Shown here one piece after another: positions 1 through 13,214 of a stretch of DNA of 64,000 nt. Source of the stretch: Maylandia zebra (Eukaryota > Chordata > Actinopteri > Cichliformes > Cichlidae). Under the pieces are notes generated by a model, which was not told where the DNA came from, did not search any database, and worked only from the letters and a program-made list of their open reading frames with translations. The first letter of the stretch is position 1; every line of letters begins with the position of its first letter. The stretch lies in contig NC_135179.1 in NCBI RefSeq assembly GCF_041146795.1, positions 28,445,047 to 28,509,046 of the forward strand. The letters run 5' to 3'. A program made the translations under genes and the position numbers.

Positions 1-345
1 CTCATAGAGGCTGCAACAACTGCATCACTTCGTGATACTAGAAATGCCACATAATGATGAAACTGCTGCAAGTGTCTCTTTTTTAATTGATTCTGGTGGC
101 TAAAAAATCATGCATTTCTGATCCTCCATCTATTGTTGTCTCCTCTGTGTTGCTGAGCCTCTAGATCGCTGCTTCCTAGTTAAACCCTAAGTCTGTATCT
201 ATCTCCTTAGACAGTCTGATTAGCACTGCGTCACAAAAAGGGGAAGTAATCTCAGTGCGAGCACAGGAATAGAGCTCTGGGAGGGGCCGTGCCACCGGAG
301 AAGCACTACATGGCCACCGCGCACATGTCCATGGGTAATCCCTTC

Positions 346-353
346 TTAAATAG
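346..353 (+). promoter_or_regulatory. TATA-like box upstream of the PLP-family gene
   Basis: TTAAATAG lies about 170 bases before the inferred start codon at 519. That spacing suits a TATA-like element with a start site near 375-385 and a leader of about 140 bases. No other evidence for the start site is visible, so this is a positional inference. An E-box-type CACATG sits about 20 bases upstream. Confidence 0.4.
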
Positions 354-518
354 CCCCTGGACAGGAAAAGGAAGGAGCTGGGGCGTGGGACATTACGCCG
401 TGGGAGCAGCACCAGTCAGTGTCCTCTTATCCCTCGGACACAACACAGCAGCAGGGACAGGAGAGGGATTCAGATACAGACACTTGTTGGACTCTAGGAA
501 GAAGGTCCTCTAACCAGG

Positions 519-3500
519 ATGAACTTTGCCGCTCAATTATTCTACTCGAGCCATTTGAGCGAGCGACTTGAGCGTTTGTACTCACCACGGCCGGCCCTTA
601 AAGACAGCGAGGAGAATGACCCCTTCTGGCAGAGGTGGGAAATTACCTGTAGCCTTCTTCGGAGCCCCAGACCTCTCCCCCAACCAGCTCAACCCTCTAG
701 ATTCAGATCTACCCTCAGAATTTTGAGGTAGCTCCTCCTTAAATGACCTCCATTCCTCATCTGCTGTGTCCAGTCTCTTCTTCAGCTTTAATTATAAGTG
801 AAACTCAACAAAACGCACCAAATGTTCATGCTTGGCTGTTGCAAACCCCCAAATCAAAGATCCACATACTCTGGCCTTCTCCTTCTATCTCTCCATCTTC
901 TCCTTGCTCGTCCTGCCAGCATCCCAACCCGTGATAGGCTACCCTCTCTGCTTGATTCTTGACCATAACATCCTCTTTCATTTCAGGATATTGTGACAGA
1001 TTTAGAGAAAGGAAGGAAGCTTTGATTTTAAGCTTTGGTGGAAAACTGGCATTTCTTTGTGCCGCTGATAAATTACATCACATTCAGGGTCAAACAGATT
1101 TTACAAGTACTCCCTCAGTGTTTGACTTATACGGAAGATTACAACCGTCAAGATTTAACAAGCAAACTGATCTTCCTCTGCCTCTTTGAGCACATTAAAA
1201 ACTTCTGGAGCTTTTCGTGTTATAACCAAAGAGCCAAAAACAAAGCAGCCGACGAATGTAAGAAAGCTGTTGAAGCGTTGCCCGAAAGGATGCAGAACTG
1301 CACACTCAGTGATGCAACATCAGGAATACATACAGTCATGTAGTGCCAGGAGACATTTCCTTTCCCATATGATGAACTTTTTTTATTCTTCAATCAGAAA
1401 AGGAAGCAGCTCAGCAGCCAGACAGGGCATTTTGTCTTTAAAAGGACATAAAGAAGCTGAGATAGTGCACTGATGAAAGCCTGGTGGGCTTAAATATCTC
1501 CTTCACTTTTAGCTTTGTCCTTACTTTTTGTGGGGATTTTTTGTGCTGTTTTATAATAAAATAAGCAACTTTTTGTTTTTTACTGTTTCAGCGCTTCATC
1601 TTCCCTTTTGATGAGGCTTTCTGAGGCTGCCATGTTGCTCTTTGCCCTCCTTTGATGCTGTTTTTGAACTCTGCCTTTGAAGCAAAGCACCCTAATCACA
1701 GGTGCAGCCTTGGACTTTTCTTATTCATAGCCGTGTTAAGAGCGCACACTGTGTGCTTGAATAATGGGGCTAAAAGAGTGAAGGACAAGTGGGGAGAGAG
1801 CAGTAATGGACCCAGGAGGCGAGGTGAAAGTTTGCCGTATTGTCTACGGCAAGATCATTGCGATATAAATAGAGCGAGATGTTCTCTGTATAGAGAGCTG
1901 GCACCACTGAAGGGTATTTAGACCATTGTTTGGGAAAGCTACTCCACCTGGTGGCTTGTTGATGTTATTGTAGAACTGCGCGCTCGCAAAAGCACCCTCA
2001 GTTATCTTATTTTACCTCACTGACGATGATTGGAATGACTCCAACCTGTTTCAAAGTTTCAAACGTAGCTGGTAACTATATGTGATCTGCTTTACTGAGT
2101 GACTGAGTTAATCCCCAATGAGTATAATCCTATTACTATGTCTATGCTGTGTAAAAGGCCTCTGCGCTGACTGTTTGACAGAAACATCCCGCGGGAGTCT
2201 GATCCAGTTTTGTGTTGTGTCATTTGAGTAAATCTGCCCATACCCAGCCTAACTTTAATAAGCTATTTAAATGAATCGCGCAATTTGATTAGCTCCAACG
2301 GCCGTTTATAAATCATTCTGTCCTGCTATTACCACTAAATTGCCTTTTTAATCGCTTGTGTGTCTCCTAAAAGAGGAGCCGAATGACCCAATGAATCATA
2401 AGGTGACTTGTAATAGTAATCCGTCACCGAGAGTGGAAGCAGGGTCGACGTGAAAGGTGAATCAATTCATCTTAGCCTGAAGAATGTGAGCGGACCGCCG
2501 GTGAGAGTGGTCGTATCGACGAAGCAAAGTGGGAAATTGTCACTTTTTCAAAGTTCTTACATCCAGTTACACTCAAAAAACATTTATGCATTACTCCTTA
2601 TGCACTTTGTTGATACATATTCAGTTTATACCAAGGACTTTCTCCTTAATGATTAATTATTTGAGTAAATAAACCTTTTATTTTTTATATTTCAGGTGAA
2701 TTATACTAAGAGTTATTGCTTCATGTCTATTGTTAATAAAACTTGTAGCTCTAGTGATGATGTATACTTTTAAAATGTGGAGAATATCAGCTGATACTGT
2801 CTGCCAAAGGCCTCGCAGCGCCGCCCTACATTCTGGCTGACATCCAGAGGATAGAAATTAGAATTTGTGCAAATACACTTTTGTTAAATTTGTTTTCTTA
2901 AGCTGTTGGTCCGGTTTTAGTTTTTCTTTATATCTTAAAATTGTGTTAATTTGTCGTGAATCAAGTAATAAATCAGATCTGATGCTTGACAGATGTACTA
3001 TTGTACTGTATATAGTACTATATGTACTATGTTACTATTTCCGAAGCATACCCTGCTGTTGTAATTTTTAAAAAAAGTCCCGATCCTTCAGAAACAACTG
3101 GTTTAACACTGGAAACCAGCTACAAGCTGATTGCAAAGCTACTCACTGTGGAAAAACATGCAGGTGAAAACAGTAATTGGTTTTAAAAGTTCCCTCTGGT
3201 GGTGCATTTACGTACTTGGGAGAAATAACCTTTATGATCTGAGAGCTAGTGGACGCCAACAACCTGCTTAATTGGAAAAGCTATTATATTCACATCAGCG
3301 TTCTCACATCTGCTCACTTTTTATCTTCGGGGTTTGGAAGATGCAAATCAAATCTCGCTGCGCTCCAGCTCATGACTGTGTGGTACTTTGCTAAAGCCTC
3401 CGTGTGTTATTTTTACTGTGTTAGCTTGCAATAGTATGTGTGCAGAAAATTAAGAATTTACACTGTGAAAAAGACGAGTGTAGGATCAGGAGCTGTAGTC

Positions 3501-6500
3501 TTATGGTTTTAAAAGAGAAGGACTCATCAGCTGTGCAAAAGCACACTTTAGTTCTCTGAATATGATTTGATATGGTTTTTAAGTGACACCCCAATGCCTG
3601 CTTGTGGTTTTCAGAGAGGAGTTGTATCTGGGCCCCAGTCAGCCCGGCAGCTCTTACAAATATGGTCCCGTCAGTAACGGCACCGTGGGCCGCAGACCCA
3701 CCCTTATTGAACCGGAGCGTCTGAAGGACTTTGGTGTGGAAGAACTTCTCAACGGTGATGTGAAAGTCCACGAAACAAAAGTAGCGATGGCTCCTGAGGT
3801 TGTCCTCATGGACCCCCCCAAAACCAGACGAGTCAGCGAGTTCAGGATGATCCCGAGACCTCCTGCCCAGTACCTCCGCTTTGAGGACATCAGCGCAGCA
3901 GCCTTCAGGATCCAGTCAGGGATCCAGAAGACGCCTTGCACGGTACACTAACACAGAATAAGTGCAGGAGAACGTGCAATAAGGTGACCTTTGACCTTTG
4001 TTTGGGAGCTGAAATCACTTCCTTCAGTTTCATTCCTAAGGAAGTTTGCTGTAGACAGACCACAAGAGGGTGAACTAATATCAGAACTAGTCTAAATGGG
4101 ATGCAGATTTTTGCTCATGGAAAAACTGAACAAAGCCTTCATGGTCTGCGTTACTTTGATACATTTGAAATTGATGATTTTATGTTAGAATTAAGTTGTG
4201 CAGAGTTTTTTTGTACCAGGTTGTAAACAAGTTTGTTTTTGCTTAAAAATGGGAAATTCTAACATTTGGGTTATCAGGGATTCATTTTAGAACTTGCCTT
4301 AAGTTAAATGTGATCTCACAATAATGTAATTGATGTAAATTGATGGAGTGATGAAGGCAGAGTCTCTCTAGAAGAAGGCCTCGTCACCTCTCTCCATCTC
4401 AGTAGTCACCAGGAAAAAACAAACAAAAAAAAACCTCTGATATGTGCTTTTGCTTTCCCCAAATAATCCCCCCCAGAAGCAGAGTTATTACGTTTCTGTT
4501 TTTCATTCATTTTCATTTACATTTTTAGGTTAGGTGCATTTAGTTTCAGTTAGTCTGCAGAGTGGGTTTGGGTCCTTGGACGTTATATTTCTAACATCAT
4601 CTTCGCTGATTCAAGACCCTCCCATTAGTTTCAAGTCAGGAGTGCCATGTCTCTCTTTTATAATGTCTCTGCACATCTCTGCATTTTCACTGTGCGTGGT
4701 TGTGTGCCGCTGCTAATAACCACAAAACGCCCAAAGAAAAACTCTTTTAATTGAGGCTTGCTTCGACATAACTACTGGTGATGCAACTGTTAGCGGGACA
4801 GGTGATAATAACTAAAGATCACCCAAAGGTGAAGCCCTCGTGGGGACATCATCGCTAATAATGCACTGCAGCTTTTAGCCAAATTAGGAGGAGCCCTCAT
4901 ATCTGCTTCATACTTTATATTGCATTATACCCACCAAGTGTGAAGCAGATTGGATTAACGGCTGTTGGCAAAAAGCAAAGAGCAGGCAGAGACTCCTGGA
5001 GCTGGACGAGCACCAGCATTTAGGGGAATTCACGCAAAAATAACAAAAAAGTTGAACATGACTCGGGGCAAAGACCATGGATTTCATACGCCAGGAGTAA
5101 TTATATGAAGTGAAAACTATTTCAGCATGCATGTGAGCACCTGAGTGGTTATATAAAGCCAGCTTAGCAAATCTATCTTTAACGGGTTACTGCTGCTGCA
5201 GGAGCTCTTGAAATATGCTGCTTCTTTTGTGTGCTCAGTACTCCAGATTGTCCAAACAGTACGGGATGGAGATCTACCTGAAGAAGGAGCACCTGCACTA
5301 CACCGGCTCTGTGAAGGAGAGAGGAGTGCTGTACCTGCTCACCTCCCTCACACAGGTAGATTGGGGCGGGGGAGCTGAAAAAGACGCTGTAAGGATCCAC
5401 TGAAGTGTGCTCTGCGTGCATATTTGTTGCATGTGATTATATGTCAGCTGTGTGTTTCTGTGCTTGCAGGAGCAGCAGAGGATGGGTGTGATCGTGGCCA
5501 CTGACTGTAACTTCTCCATGGCCGTGGCGCACCACGCGGTGGATCTGAAGATCCCGGTGTTTGTCATCATGCCGTCAAGTTGCTCCTCGCCCCGCCTCAG
5601 GATCTACAGAGATTACGGCGCCATGGTTATCTCCTACGGCAGCACCGGCCGCGATTCCCAGAACCACGCCTGCCATCTGGCTAGGGAGAATGGATACCTC
5701 TACCTGGAAGAGTCAGTCTAACATTCATATTAGGAGCTGGAATGAGAGTTTCTGTCTGTGTCTTTGCAGTACTAAGTAATGTTTTAGTATCTTAACATAA
5801 GGCTGCTCTTCCTCTCTTTGCTGCTGAGCAGAGATGAAAATGCAGCGTACCTGGCAGGGCTGGGCACTGTGGGCATGGAGATCTATGAACAGGTGCCCAA
5901 ACTGGAGGCAGTGGTCATTCCTGCTGCAGGACAGTATGGTCTACTGGCTGGCACCGCTGCGGCCATCAAACACCTCGACTCTCGCATTCTTGTCATAGTA
6001 AGCAGACATTGAGAAGCTCTTTGAATCTTTACATCTTCACTGTATGCTCATTGCTTGAAGTCCCATCTCATATCACTGGTTACCGATAGTAGATCCTATA
6101 GTAGCTCTACATCCTTTTTATTGCACAATTGCTTCTAGCTCCCTCGTATTGACACAAGTGCCTTTTTCATTCTGCACGGGTTACGAAACAAGGCGACTGT
6201 ATTTGAAGTGGTTTCCCTTGTTTCACTGTCTGCCCACAGCTCTGAGAGCTGTCGTGCTGTTTGCACTTAAGGCACAGAACAGCCCTCTTGCTCTATTTTC
6301 AGCTATAAAGAAATATCCTGGTACAGCTTGTGTAGCAAAGCTTTCAAGCAAATATATTACCACATTTGACCCAGTAGTGAAAACATATATATTATGCAAC
6401 ACTGAGGCTGATTAGGGCTCCCAGTCAGTCCAGAGATGGTCCTGTTTTAATATTCATACAACATTTTCACATTTATAATTAATACTGTGTATACCATTTT

Positions 6501-9500
6501 ATAATATATTCATATATTCACAGTAGGAAAAGTGGTGCGCATGCTAAATATAAGGCACTGCAAAATAAGTGCTAGTCTATTTCTGTTATGTAGTCCATAG
6601 TTCTTACAGGACGAACTGCCGTAAGATCACTAAAGACTTAGTGATGCCGGTCCTTTGTGTAACTACCTATGAATACATGTATACACAATTAGCATTAACA
6701 TTCAGTCCTGATCAGCCTGTCAGGTTGCCTGTATGTTAAATATGGATAGCAAACATGGTAAACACTACCATGCTCAATGTTAGCATGTCAGTATCATTTG
6801 AACATGCTAATGCTAACATTTAACTCAAACTGCGACTGTGCTTCAGTGACTCTCTTTGCACTGTTGGCTCACAGGAAGAGGTTCCCGGGTTCAAAACAGC
6901 CAACACTGTTTTTTGTCCACCATCCAAAAACTCAGTTCCAAAAATGCTAGCTTGGTCTTGCCTACGTCAATCCAGGACACTCTGCAAAAGCGACCTCAAC
7001 AGTTTTACTCCACAGTGAAATGCAGGTTAGAAATCATCATCATCAACACATGAGAACAATAGCTGACCCACCTTTCTTCAACAGGGAGTTGAACCAGAAG
7101 ATTTCCCTTTGCTGCTACAATCTCTGAAAACGAACGGTCCAATCAAAGACATGCACAGCAACCCCAATAAGAAACTTTATGGAGGTAAACTCATTTCCGA
7201 CTTGTTCTGCTGAAGTCACGTACCACACCTTCCCCTCATGAAGGGGAAGATAGTAAAAAAAAGATTATGTGCACATTATTTATTGTTAGAAACTCCTTTG
7301 TACTTTTTTCCCCTGCAATAAAGGAGCTTGTGATGATCATCTGTCTCTTCTCAGATCTCATGGAGCATTCCCTTGGTGTTAACACCTTTCAGCTGGCAAA
7401 GAAACTGGTGGACAAAGTCATCACTGTCAGGTACTGCACGTCCACATTACATTTATAGAATTAAACTTTTGTCTTTTTTTAAATATCTGACTTCACTGTA
7501 CAGATGTATTATTACTCCCAGAACACAAATACCTCTTTTACACTGAAGTGGTGCTGGTGCAGAGCCAGTTTTGGCTTGGTGCTGGCTCAGTCCTTCAGGC
7601 TTCACACCAAAAAGGCTGTTAACCTTTCTGCTGGAAACCCTGTGGTTCTCTGTTAGGCACAATCACACATCAATGGAAAAAGGCATAAAAGAGACTGCTG
7701 TTCAAGTGTGTTAGGAGAGAGAAAAACACCAAGCAGCGTTTGAGACACGGTGGACCAGAGCCATCGTCGACACATTGGTGAGACAGGAGATGGCCTAGGG
7801 TTCAGAATTTCAACAAACAATCACAAGAAGTGCATCTGGTGTGAACACAATCACATTTCATTTTGTCTGGTTATGGACTGGCTCTGAAGATTCAGATGTG
7901 AATCACCTCAAATTATAGGCCCATCATCTTGTCAGTTATATCTTTATGGATGTTGGGGCCCATGTCGAAGTCTAATTTTGGTAATCGGATATCGAAGGAG
8001 TGCATTTTTCTTTCCTTTTCTTACAGTGAGGAAGACTCTCTGGTGGCAATGCTGCGGTTTCAGGAGTTTGAACGCTCCACTGTGGACACAGAGGGAGCCA
8101 TGGGATTGGCTGCCATTTTGGCCGGCCAACTACCAGAACTAAAAGGCAAAAAGTGGGTCAAGTGTATTAATTTCACGGTTTCCTACCCGAACCATGTAAT
8201 TTCTCTTTACTCATCAACCTTCTAGTTTTCAAACAGTGCAAATTCCCACTTTAAAAAAAGAAATATATATATTTTAAATATAGTCCTAACTCTGAGGGCT
8301 CAATGTTTTCCTTAACGCCTGAAAAGCTCACATTCTGGCAACATAACAATGTCAGCAGTGCTAATCCTTTTGACTGCAGATAAACTAAGCCTTCCTCTGT
8401 GTCTGCTGCAGGGTGGCTGTGGTGGTGAGCAGCGCTAACATGGAGCTGGAAGTGGTGAGGCAGTGCATGGACCGAGCTTTGGTGTTGGACAACCGGATCA
8501 GTAAGTTCTCAGTGCAGCTGGGAGAGTGGCCAGGAGACATGGCTAAGCTGCTGGATGTTCTGACCAGAGAGGACGTCAGGTAGTGTAGGAACCTGTTCGG
8601 ACTTAATCGGTTTTGTTTTTAACGTTGCCCTGTGCCACCTTTAGTTTATTCATTCCTTCGCCTCTTTTGTCTTTTTCCTCCCAGGTTGTTGGACGTCTGC
8701 CATCGTAGACACAGCGATAAGTCAGAGCTCTTCAAGGCAAAGGTAGGCGACTAATCTGTCCTCTTCACTTCATTCTCTTTCCTCCTCCTCGCCAATCCGC
8801 TCATCCACTTTTCCTTTATTGCCGTGGAACTCTTGGCTTGGAGTTGTCAGGGAGTTGGCGGGAATTAAAAGACCAAAAATACAAATACATTTTTAAAAGA
8901 TAGAAAAAAGTAGCATTGCTCAGTTCAGTACCCACCTACAGCTTTACTCGGTCTGGTACAACCATTAGCCAATTTTGGCTGTTGTTTTAGCAAGTTGCAA
9001 ACACAGTGTTGCTATGCAACTGAAACTACTGAGTCAGTTTGATGACTTTAAGACTTACAAACATTACATATAGTATGCCTTTTTTTTTTTTAACTTGGAA
9101 AAAAAATGAAGAAAAGCTGCCGGGGAGAAACTGACATAACTCGACTGATAAAACTTGGGCCATCGTAGCTTTTTAAAATAATGGATTTGTTTTATTCTCC
9201 TTCATTTCTAAAGCTCAGGGATGGAGCAGACTTATCATGTAATCTCCTGGCTCTGCATTCTTACCCCCACAGTCTCCACTGACAATTTGTACTGCTTATT
9301 CAGAGCAAGTGTCAGGAGGTGAAAGGTGTTGCATAATGCAACAAGCAAACCTCTCACTGCCCTAATTCTAGAGCGTGTGTGAGACGGAGAATGACATAAG
9401 AAGACTAACTGTATGTGTGTGTGTTGACAGGTGGAGTGTGTGGTGGAAACCAGGGATAAGATGCAGAGTGCTCATCTGCGCAAGACGCTGAGCGAGCGCT

Positions 9501-9529
9501 ACCCCTCTATATGCTGGCTGGACCGGTGA
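519..9529 (+). CDS. Threonine dehydratase/serine racemase-family PLP protein with C-terminal ACT-like domain (11 exons)
   Basis: Exons joined by GT-AG sites and phase: 519-634, 3615-3942, 5239-5355, 5470-5711, 5832-5997, 7085-7184, 7355-7430, 8027-8152, 8412-8579, 8685-8742, 9431-9529. They total 1596 nt, an open frame of 531 residues. Residues 1 to about 130 are a family-specific N-terminal extension. The fold-type II PLP core follows: HYTGSVKERG holds the expected Schiff-base lysine (K174), and LAGLGT near 275-280 and GVNTF match the family. The last 80 residues (from RISKFSVQLGEWPGDMA) resemble the ACT regulatory domain of IlvA-type threonine dehydratases. The usual SxGNHAQ motif reads TDCNFSMA (N201 kept), the tetraglycine phosphate loop reads AAGQYGL (300-305), and the late SGGN/SGAN motif is SSAN. 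The family deaminates or racemises serine/threonine with PLP; whether this member is active is unclear. Exon 1 is the least certain exon, chosen because its phase and reading frame join cleanly to exon 2. Confidence is high for the family and moderate for the start. Confidence 0.88.
635..3614 (+). other. Intron 1 of the PLP-family gene; possible conserved non-coding block
   Basis: This 3-kb intron has no exon-like sequence that I can support and no obvious transposon. The part from about 2150 to 2440 is unusual. It is moderately GC-balanced, free of simple repeats, and carries several homeodomain-like AT cores (AATTTGATTAG, TTTAATCG, TATTTAAATGAAT). That is the texture of conserved non-coding elements, but conservation cannot be judged from one sequence. 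Confidence 0.25.
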
Positions 9530-9893
9530 TCACAGCGAAATCCTAAACACAAAACTAGACTGACTAAAAACAGATTCCTGCCGTCGGGATAACACATGCA
9601 AACCATTCCTGCAACAAACACACACACTCTTATGATATGCAAGCTCTGTTATATGAGACTCATTAAGAGAATGCTTGGTCAGCAAAACCTTGAGATTATA
9701 GTGCAAGTCTACATGTTCCTTCTATTACTAATGCTGCTTTTGTTCTTCTTCATCATGGCACCTTAAATATACTGTGAAGCGGTTAAACTGCATCCCAGTT
9801 GATGATGCTAATTCTAACTGAATGCTATTCAGACTATTTTTATAGTGGTTCCCAACTTGGGCCATTTAATGGGTTAACATTGGGCTGGCACAT

Positions 9894-10393
9894 AATAAAG
9901 TATTTTTCTCTGTGTTTTAAATTACTGTAGAGCCACCAGTAGCCAAGATCTTTCTTCATTTACTCTTATTATATAAGCTTTTTATGTAACCCTCAAGTGA
10001 TTAAATAAATCTGTAACAGTGGATAAAGCTTTTTTTCCCAGTTGTTGGTAAAGCATATAAGCTAATTACAATTAAAATATGTCCCTATAGAGAAACAGTT
10101 CTGCAAAAAAACTATTTGAGTGTGTGTCGAGTCCTCTGGGTCTTCATTAACGGCTGTCATGGGTGGCCACGCTTTAGTCTGTGGTGGCCAACTCGTGGCT
10201 CCACCCCCTGGCAGAACGTGGATCAGTCTGCATTAGCTAAAGGGTGGAGTGTGACTCCTGTAGCGCATGTACAGCTTCACTATATAAGGTCTATTTTTCA
10301 TTGAATGTTCTTTTTAAAATGCTGTAAATATTTCTGTATTTGTACTGTCCACAGTGGCAGTTTCAACCCTCCTAAAAGTGTTCTCCAAATAAA
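9894..10393 (+). promoter_or_regulatory. Candidate polyadenylation signals of the PLP-family gene
   Basis: AATAAA occurs at 9894-9899 and again at 10388-10393, downstream of the stop at 9527-9529. The second is followed by a GT-rich stretch, so a 3' UTR of either about 0.4 or 0.9 kb is possible. Confidence 0.5.
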
Positions 10394-10419
10394 ACTCTGG
10401 ACAAATGAACTGTAACCGT

Positions 10420-12950
10420 GTTTTCACATTTGTGAAGTTTATATGCAAAGTAAGGGACTAGCTAGACTAGACAACTAGCTTGGGTTTTTCTTCAATGCTG
10501 GTGTACTTTCACCAAAAGTAAAAGTAACACAGGATTTAAAAATAAGTAGTGTCTGCACTGTCCAACTGACTAATGTCTGGGCAAAGCTCTAGTTGAGACT
10601 GGACCATTTAAGACAAGCTAATGCTCTTAAGTTTGTAAGCAGAGGACACTGTGACCCCGTGCTACTGCGTTAGCCTGATTTGGCCCACGTCACACACTGC
10701 TTTAGCCCACGTCATACACAAACACCTTCTTGTCAGAAGATATACATTCAGAGCTGTGATTGATGAGTCCAAGGCTTCCCGAAACGGTTAAAGCTCCTAG
10801 CCAGGAAACGATAACTTCTTACATTAACAATTATTATTACTTAGCTAATTGGGCTACATAATTAACATAAGTAGATAAGCTACATAATCTACATACAATC
10901 ATTTAAGTAAATGTTTAATTAAACATCTGACCCAGACATAGGGAGGGGGTGTGTTTACAAGCCAGTGTACTCCTAATGCTAGTACCAGACTTGGATAAAC
11001 TGGGAGGGCTCCACCAGGAAGGGCATGTGGTATAAAATCTTATAGAAATCAAATACATTGATCATAAAGAATGAGATTTCCATAGCAGTTTGGTCAAAGC
11101 TCAGGTTAACAATGACCGCCTCTGTTGGTCAGAAGGATTCTGGTGGAAACTGTAGTACTGTTGGCCAAAGACAAAGAAATACCATCTTAAGGGCAAGAGA
11201 GGAGGAAAGGCAAGAGTGTGGCGGTTTAAATATATGACTGGTGAAGAGGGAGATGATATGATGGAGAGAAGAAAGGCAGATATATTGGATGGAAGGGAAG
11301 CAAAACTAGGAGCAGTGGAGGTTGATTCAAGCCGTTCTAACACGGTGTAGGTAGGAAGAGAAATGGAGTTGGGGTAATTTTGAAGGTAGAGTGTGTGACT
11401 AGTGATTGTGAGTTCAAAGCTGGAAATCAAAGGGGTGATGTTGAATGTTGTCAGTGTGCATGCACAAGTTGGCTGTCAGAAGATAAAAGAGAATTTTTGT
11501 GATGAAGGGGTAGAGAGTGTCCCCAGGGGGAGAGATGAGTGATTAGAGCAGATTACAGGGGACGTGGAGGTGAAGGGAGCAGAGGTGATGATGTTATGGT
11601 GTTAAGGAGAGAAATGCAGAAGGACATGACAGTGGATTTTACAAAAAGGACGGAAAGAGCTGTGGTGAATACTTCAAGACACACAGGTACACACAGTTAT
11701 ATCTTCCTGCACTCTTTTAGACTGCAAGAAGTGCAATTTGGAACAGAGAGGCAACTGGAAGATGGTGACAAGGGAGAACATAGCAGCATCAGATGGCAGT
11801 CTATAGGAAACCTTTGGAACTTTGGTAAATCAAGAAGATTAGAGCATGTCTGCACTTGACAATTTTGGCTGACCTGGTAATTTTAGTACAGATTTTACAG
11901 GAAGATTTCTGGGACCCCAGTTGATGCTCTAGCAGATTCAAAGCATCGAGACAAAGTTCTTCAGTGAGCTAAATATGGATCAGGCAGACTATATCATCCC
12001 AAGCAGATTCAGACAGATGGGACAGGATGAACTCTAAATTATCTAATACCTAACAATGAAAATGTTTTAACTGAGCACCAAACAAAACACCTTTTTCAAT
12101 CAGCCCATCATCAGAGGGTTTATATTAAGCAATCGCACACAGTGATAGTGGATAGTTCTTGGAGTGTAACATTTCAACATGTTCATATGGCAGATCCTAG
12201 TTATTTGGATTACATAACTTACTAGGCAGGATCCAGCAAACTGTGCTTGCAAACTGGACCAAAAAAATGTTCTCACCTGTTTAGAGTACTGAAAATAGTC
12301 TTTTTGTCATAATGGGCCTTCATCTTAGACTGAGCATGTTTTTCCTTTGGCTAACTGATGGGTGTAGTGGAGTTCTTTCAGAAACTGAAGGCAAAACTTG
12401 CACAACATGTTTGAAGTGTCTGATTGAGTCTTTCTAAAGATAATTGAGACTCTAAACAACAGTTTAGGTAACAGTTGGATTCATCTCGAACACTTTTCAC
12501 ATGAAATTTGAGCCTTGGTCAGTTTAAGGAACTTTTGGTAAAGGTGGGGGAGGAGGGAAAAAAAAAAAAAAAAAAAAAAAAAAAGGTATAGCCTCTGGGA
12601 ATTTTGTCACGATGTGTAGATGTGGCTTTAGTTTTGGGTAAAGGATCCACATAATCCAGTATTACTCTAATAGTCTGATCAATTATGTGAAACACTAGTC
12701 ACACTCAACTGTGCATTAGATTTGTTGCTCATGGGCATGATCATAGAACTAATATACACACACGATTTGAGAGGGTCATGATCTCCAGTTTAAGATGATC
12801 AAATAGTTATATAGTATATAGTTAGGGCTGGATCAGGTGACCCTGAACCTGTCATGTTGCTATAGGTTCAGACTGCTGCAGAACATAATGTGATTCACTG
12901 AGGATGCCCCATGTTTATACACCACAACAGGAGGTCATTACGTTTTTGTC
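10420..12950. other. Intergenic, no gene seen
   Basis: Between the convergent PLP-family gene and tmem254 I see no supportable exon. The stretch 11150-11860 is purine-rich (GA-biased) and gives only spurious reading frames. A pure A run lies at 12558-12584. Confidence 0.5.
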
Positions 12951-12959
12951 TTGAGACTT

Positions 12960-13132
12960 CTTGTTAAAAGGATGTTCTTCCTTCCCGTTGTTACCTAGTA
13001 CCTGCCTATAGGTCATTTAATTGCAGTTTTCTCTGGACTACTGAAAGGGATGTACCTCACAGTATAAAGCACCTTGAGGAAAACTATTTTGGTTTGCCAC
13101 GACATAAATACATCTGAACTGAATAAACACAG
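12960..13132 (+). repeat. Degenerate teleost interspersed repeat tail
   Basis: The order 'cttgttaaaaggatgttctt', then 'ataaagcaccttgagg', then a degenerate 'ctgaactgaataaa' end matches a repeat tail common in fish genomes. It shares the 'tgttaaaaaggagttcttcc' block and the TTGAATTGAA-type end with another copy at 30120-30305. The family name is not certain; it is probably a LINE/SINE 3' tail. Confidence 0.5.
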
Positions 13133-13146
13133 AGGTGAGACCACTT

Positions 13147-13152
13147 TTTATT
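13147..13152 (-). promoter_or_regulatory. tmem254: Candidate tmem254 polyadenylation signal
   Basis: TTTATT on the plus strand reads AATAAA on the minus strand, about 490 bases past the tmem254 stop. If used, the 3' UTR would contain a run of 34 U residues encoded by the A tract at 13179-13212. Confidence 0.35.
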
Positions 13153-13174
13153 AATCTCAAATCACACAAATGCT

Positions 13175-13178
<4 letters not shown>

Positions 13179-13212
<34 letters not shown>
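13179..13212. repeat. Pure A run of about 34 bases
   Basis: Uninterrupted homopolymer on the plus strand, downstream of the tmem254 stop. Its exact length is likely to be assembly-sensitive. It may be the remnant tail of a retroposed sequence or expanded replication slippage. Confidence 0.9.

Positions 13213-13214
<2 letters not shown>

Noticed and set aside
11101-11859. Pair of opposite open frames in purine-rich sequence
   Set aside because: Frames arise from GA-biased composition that lacks stops; no motifs on either strand.
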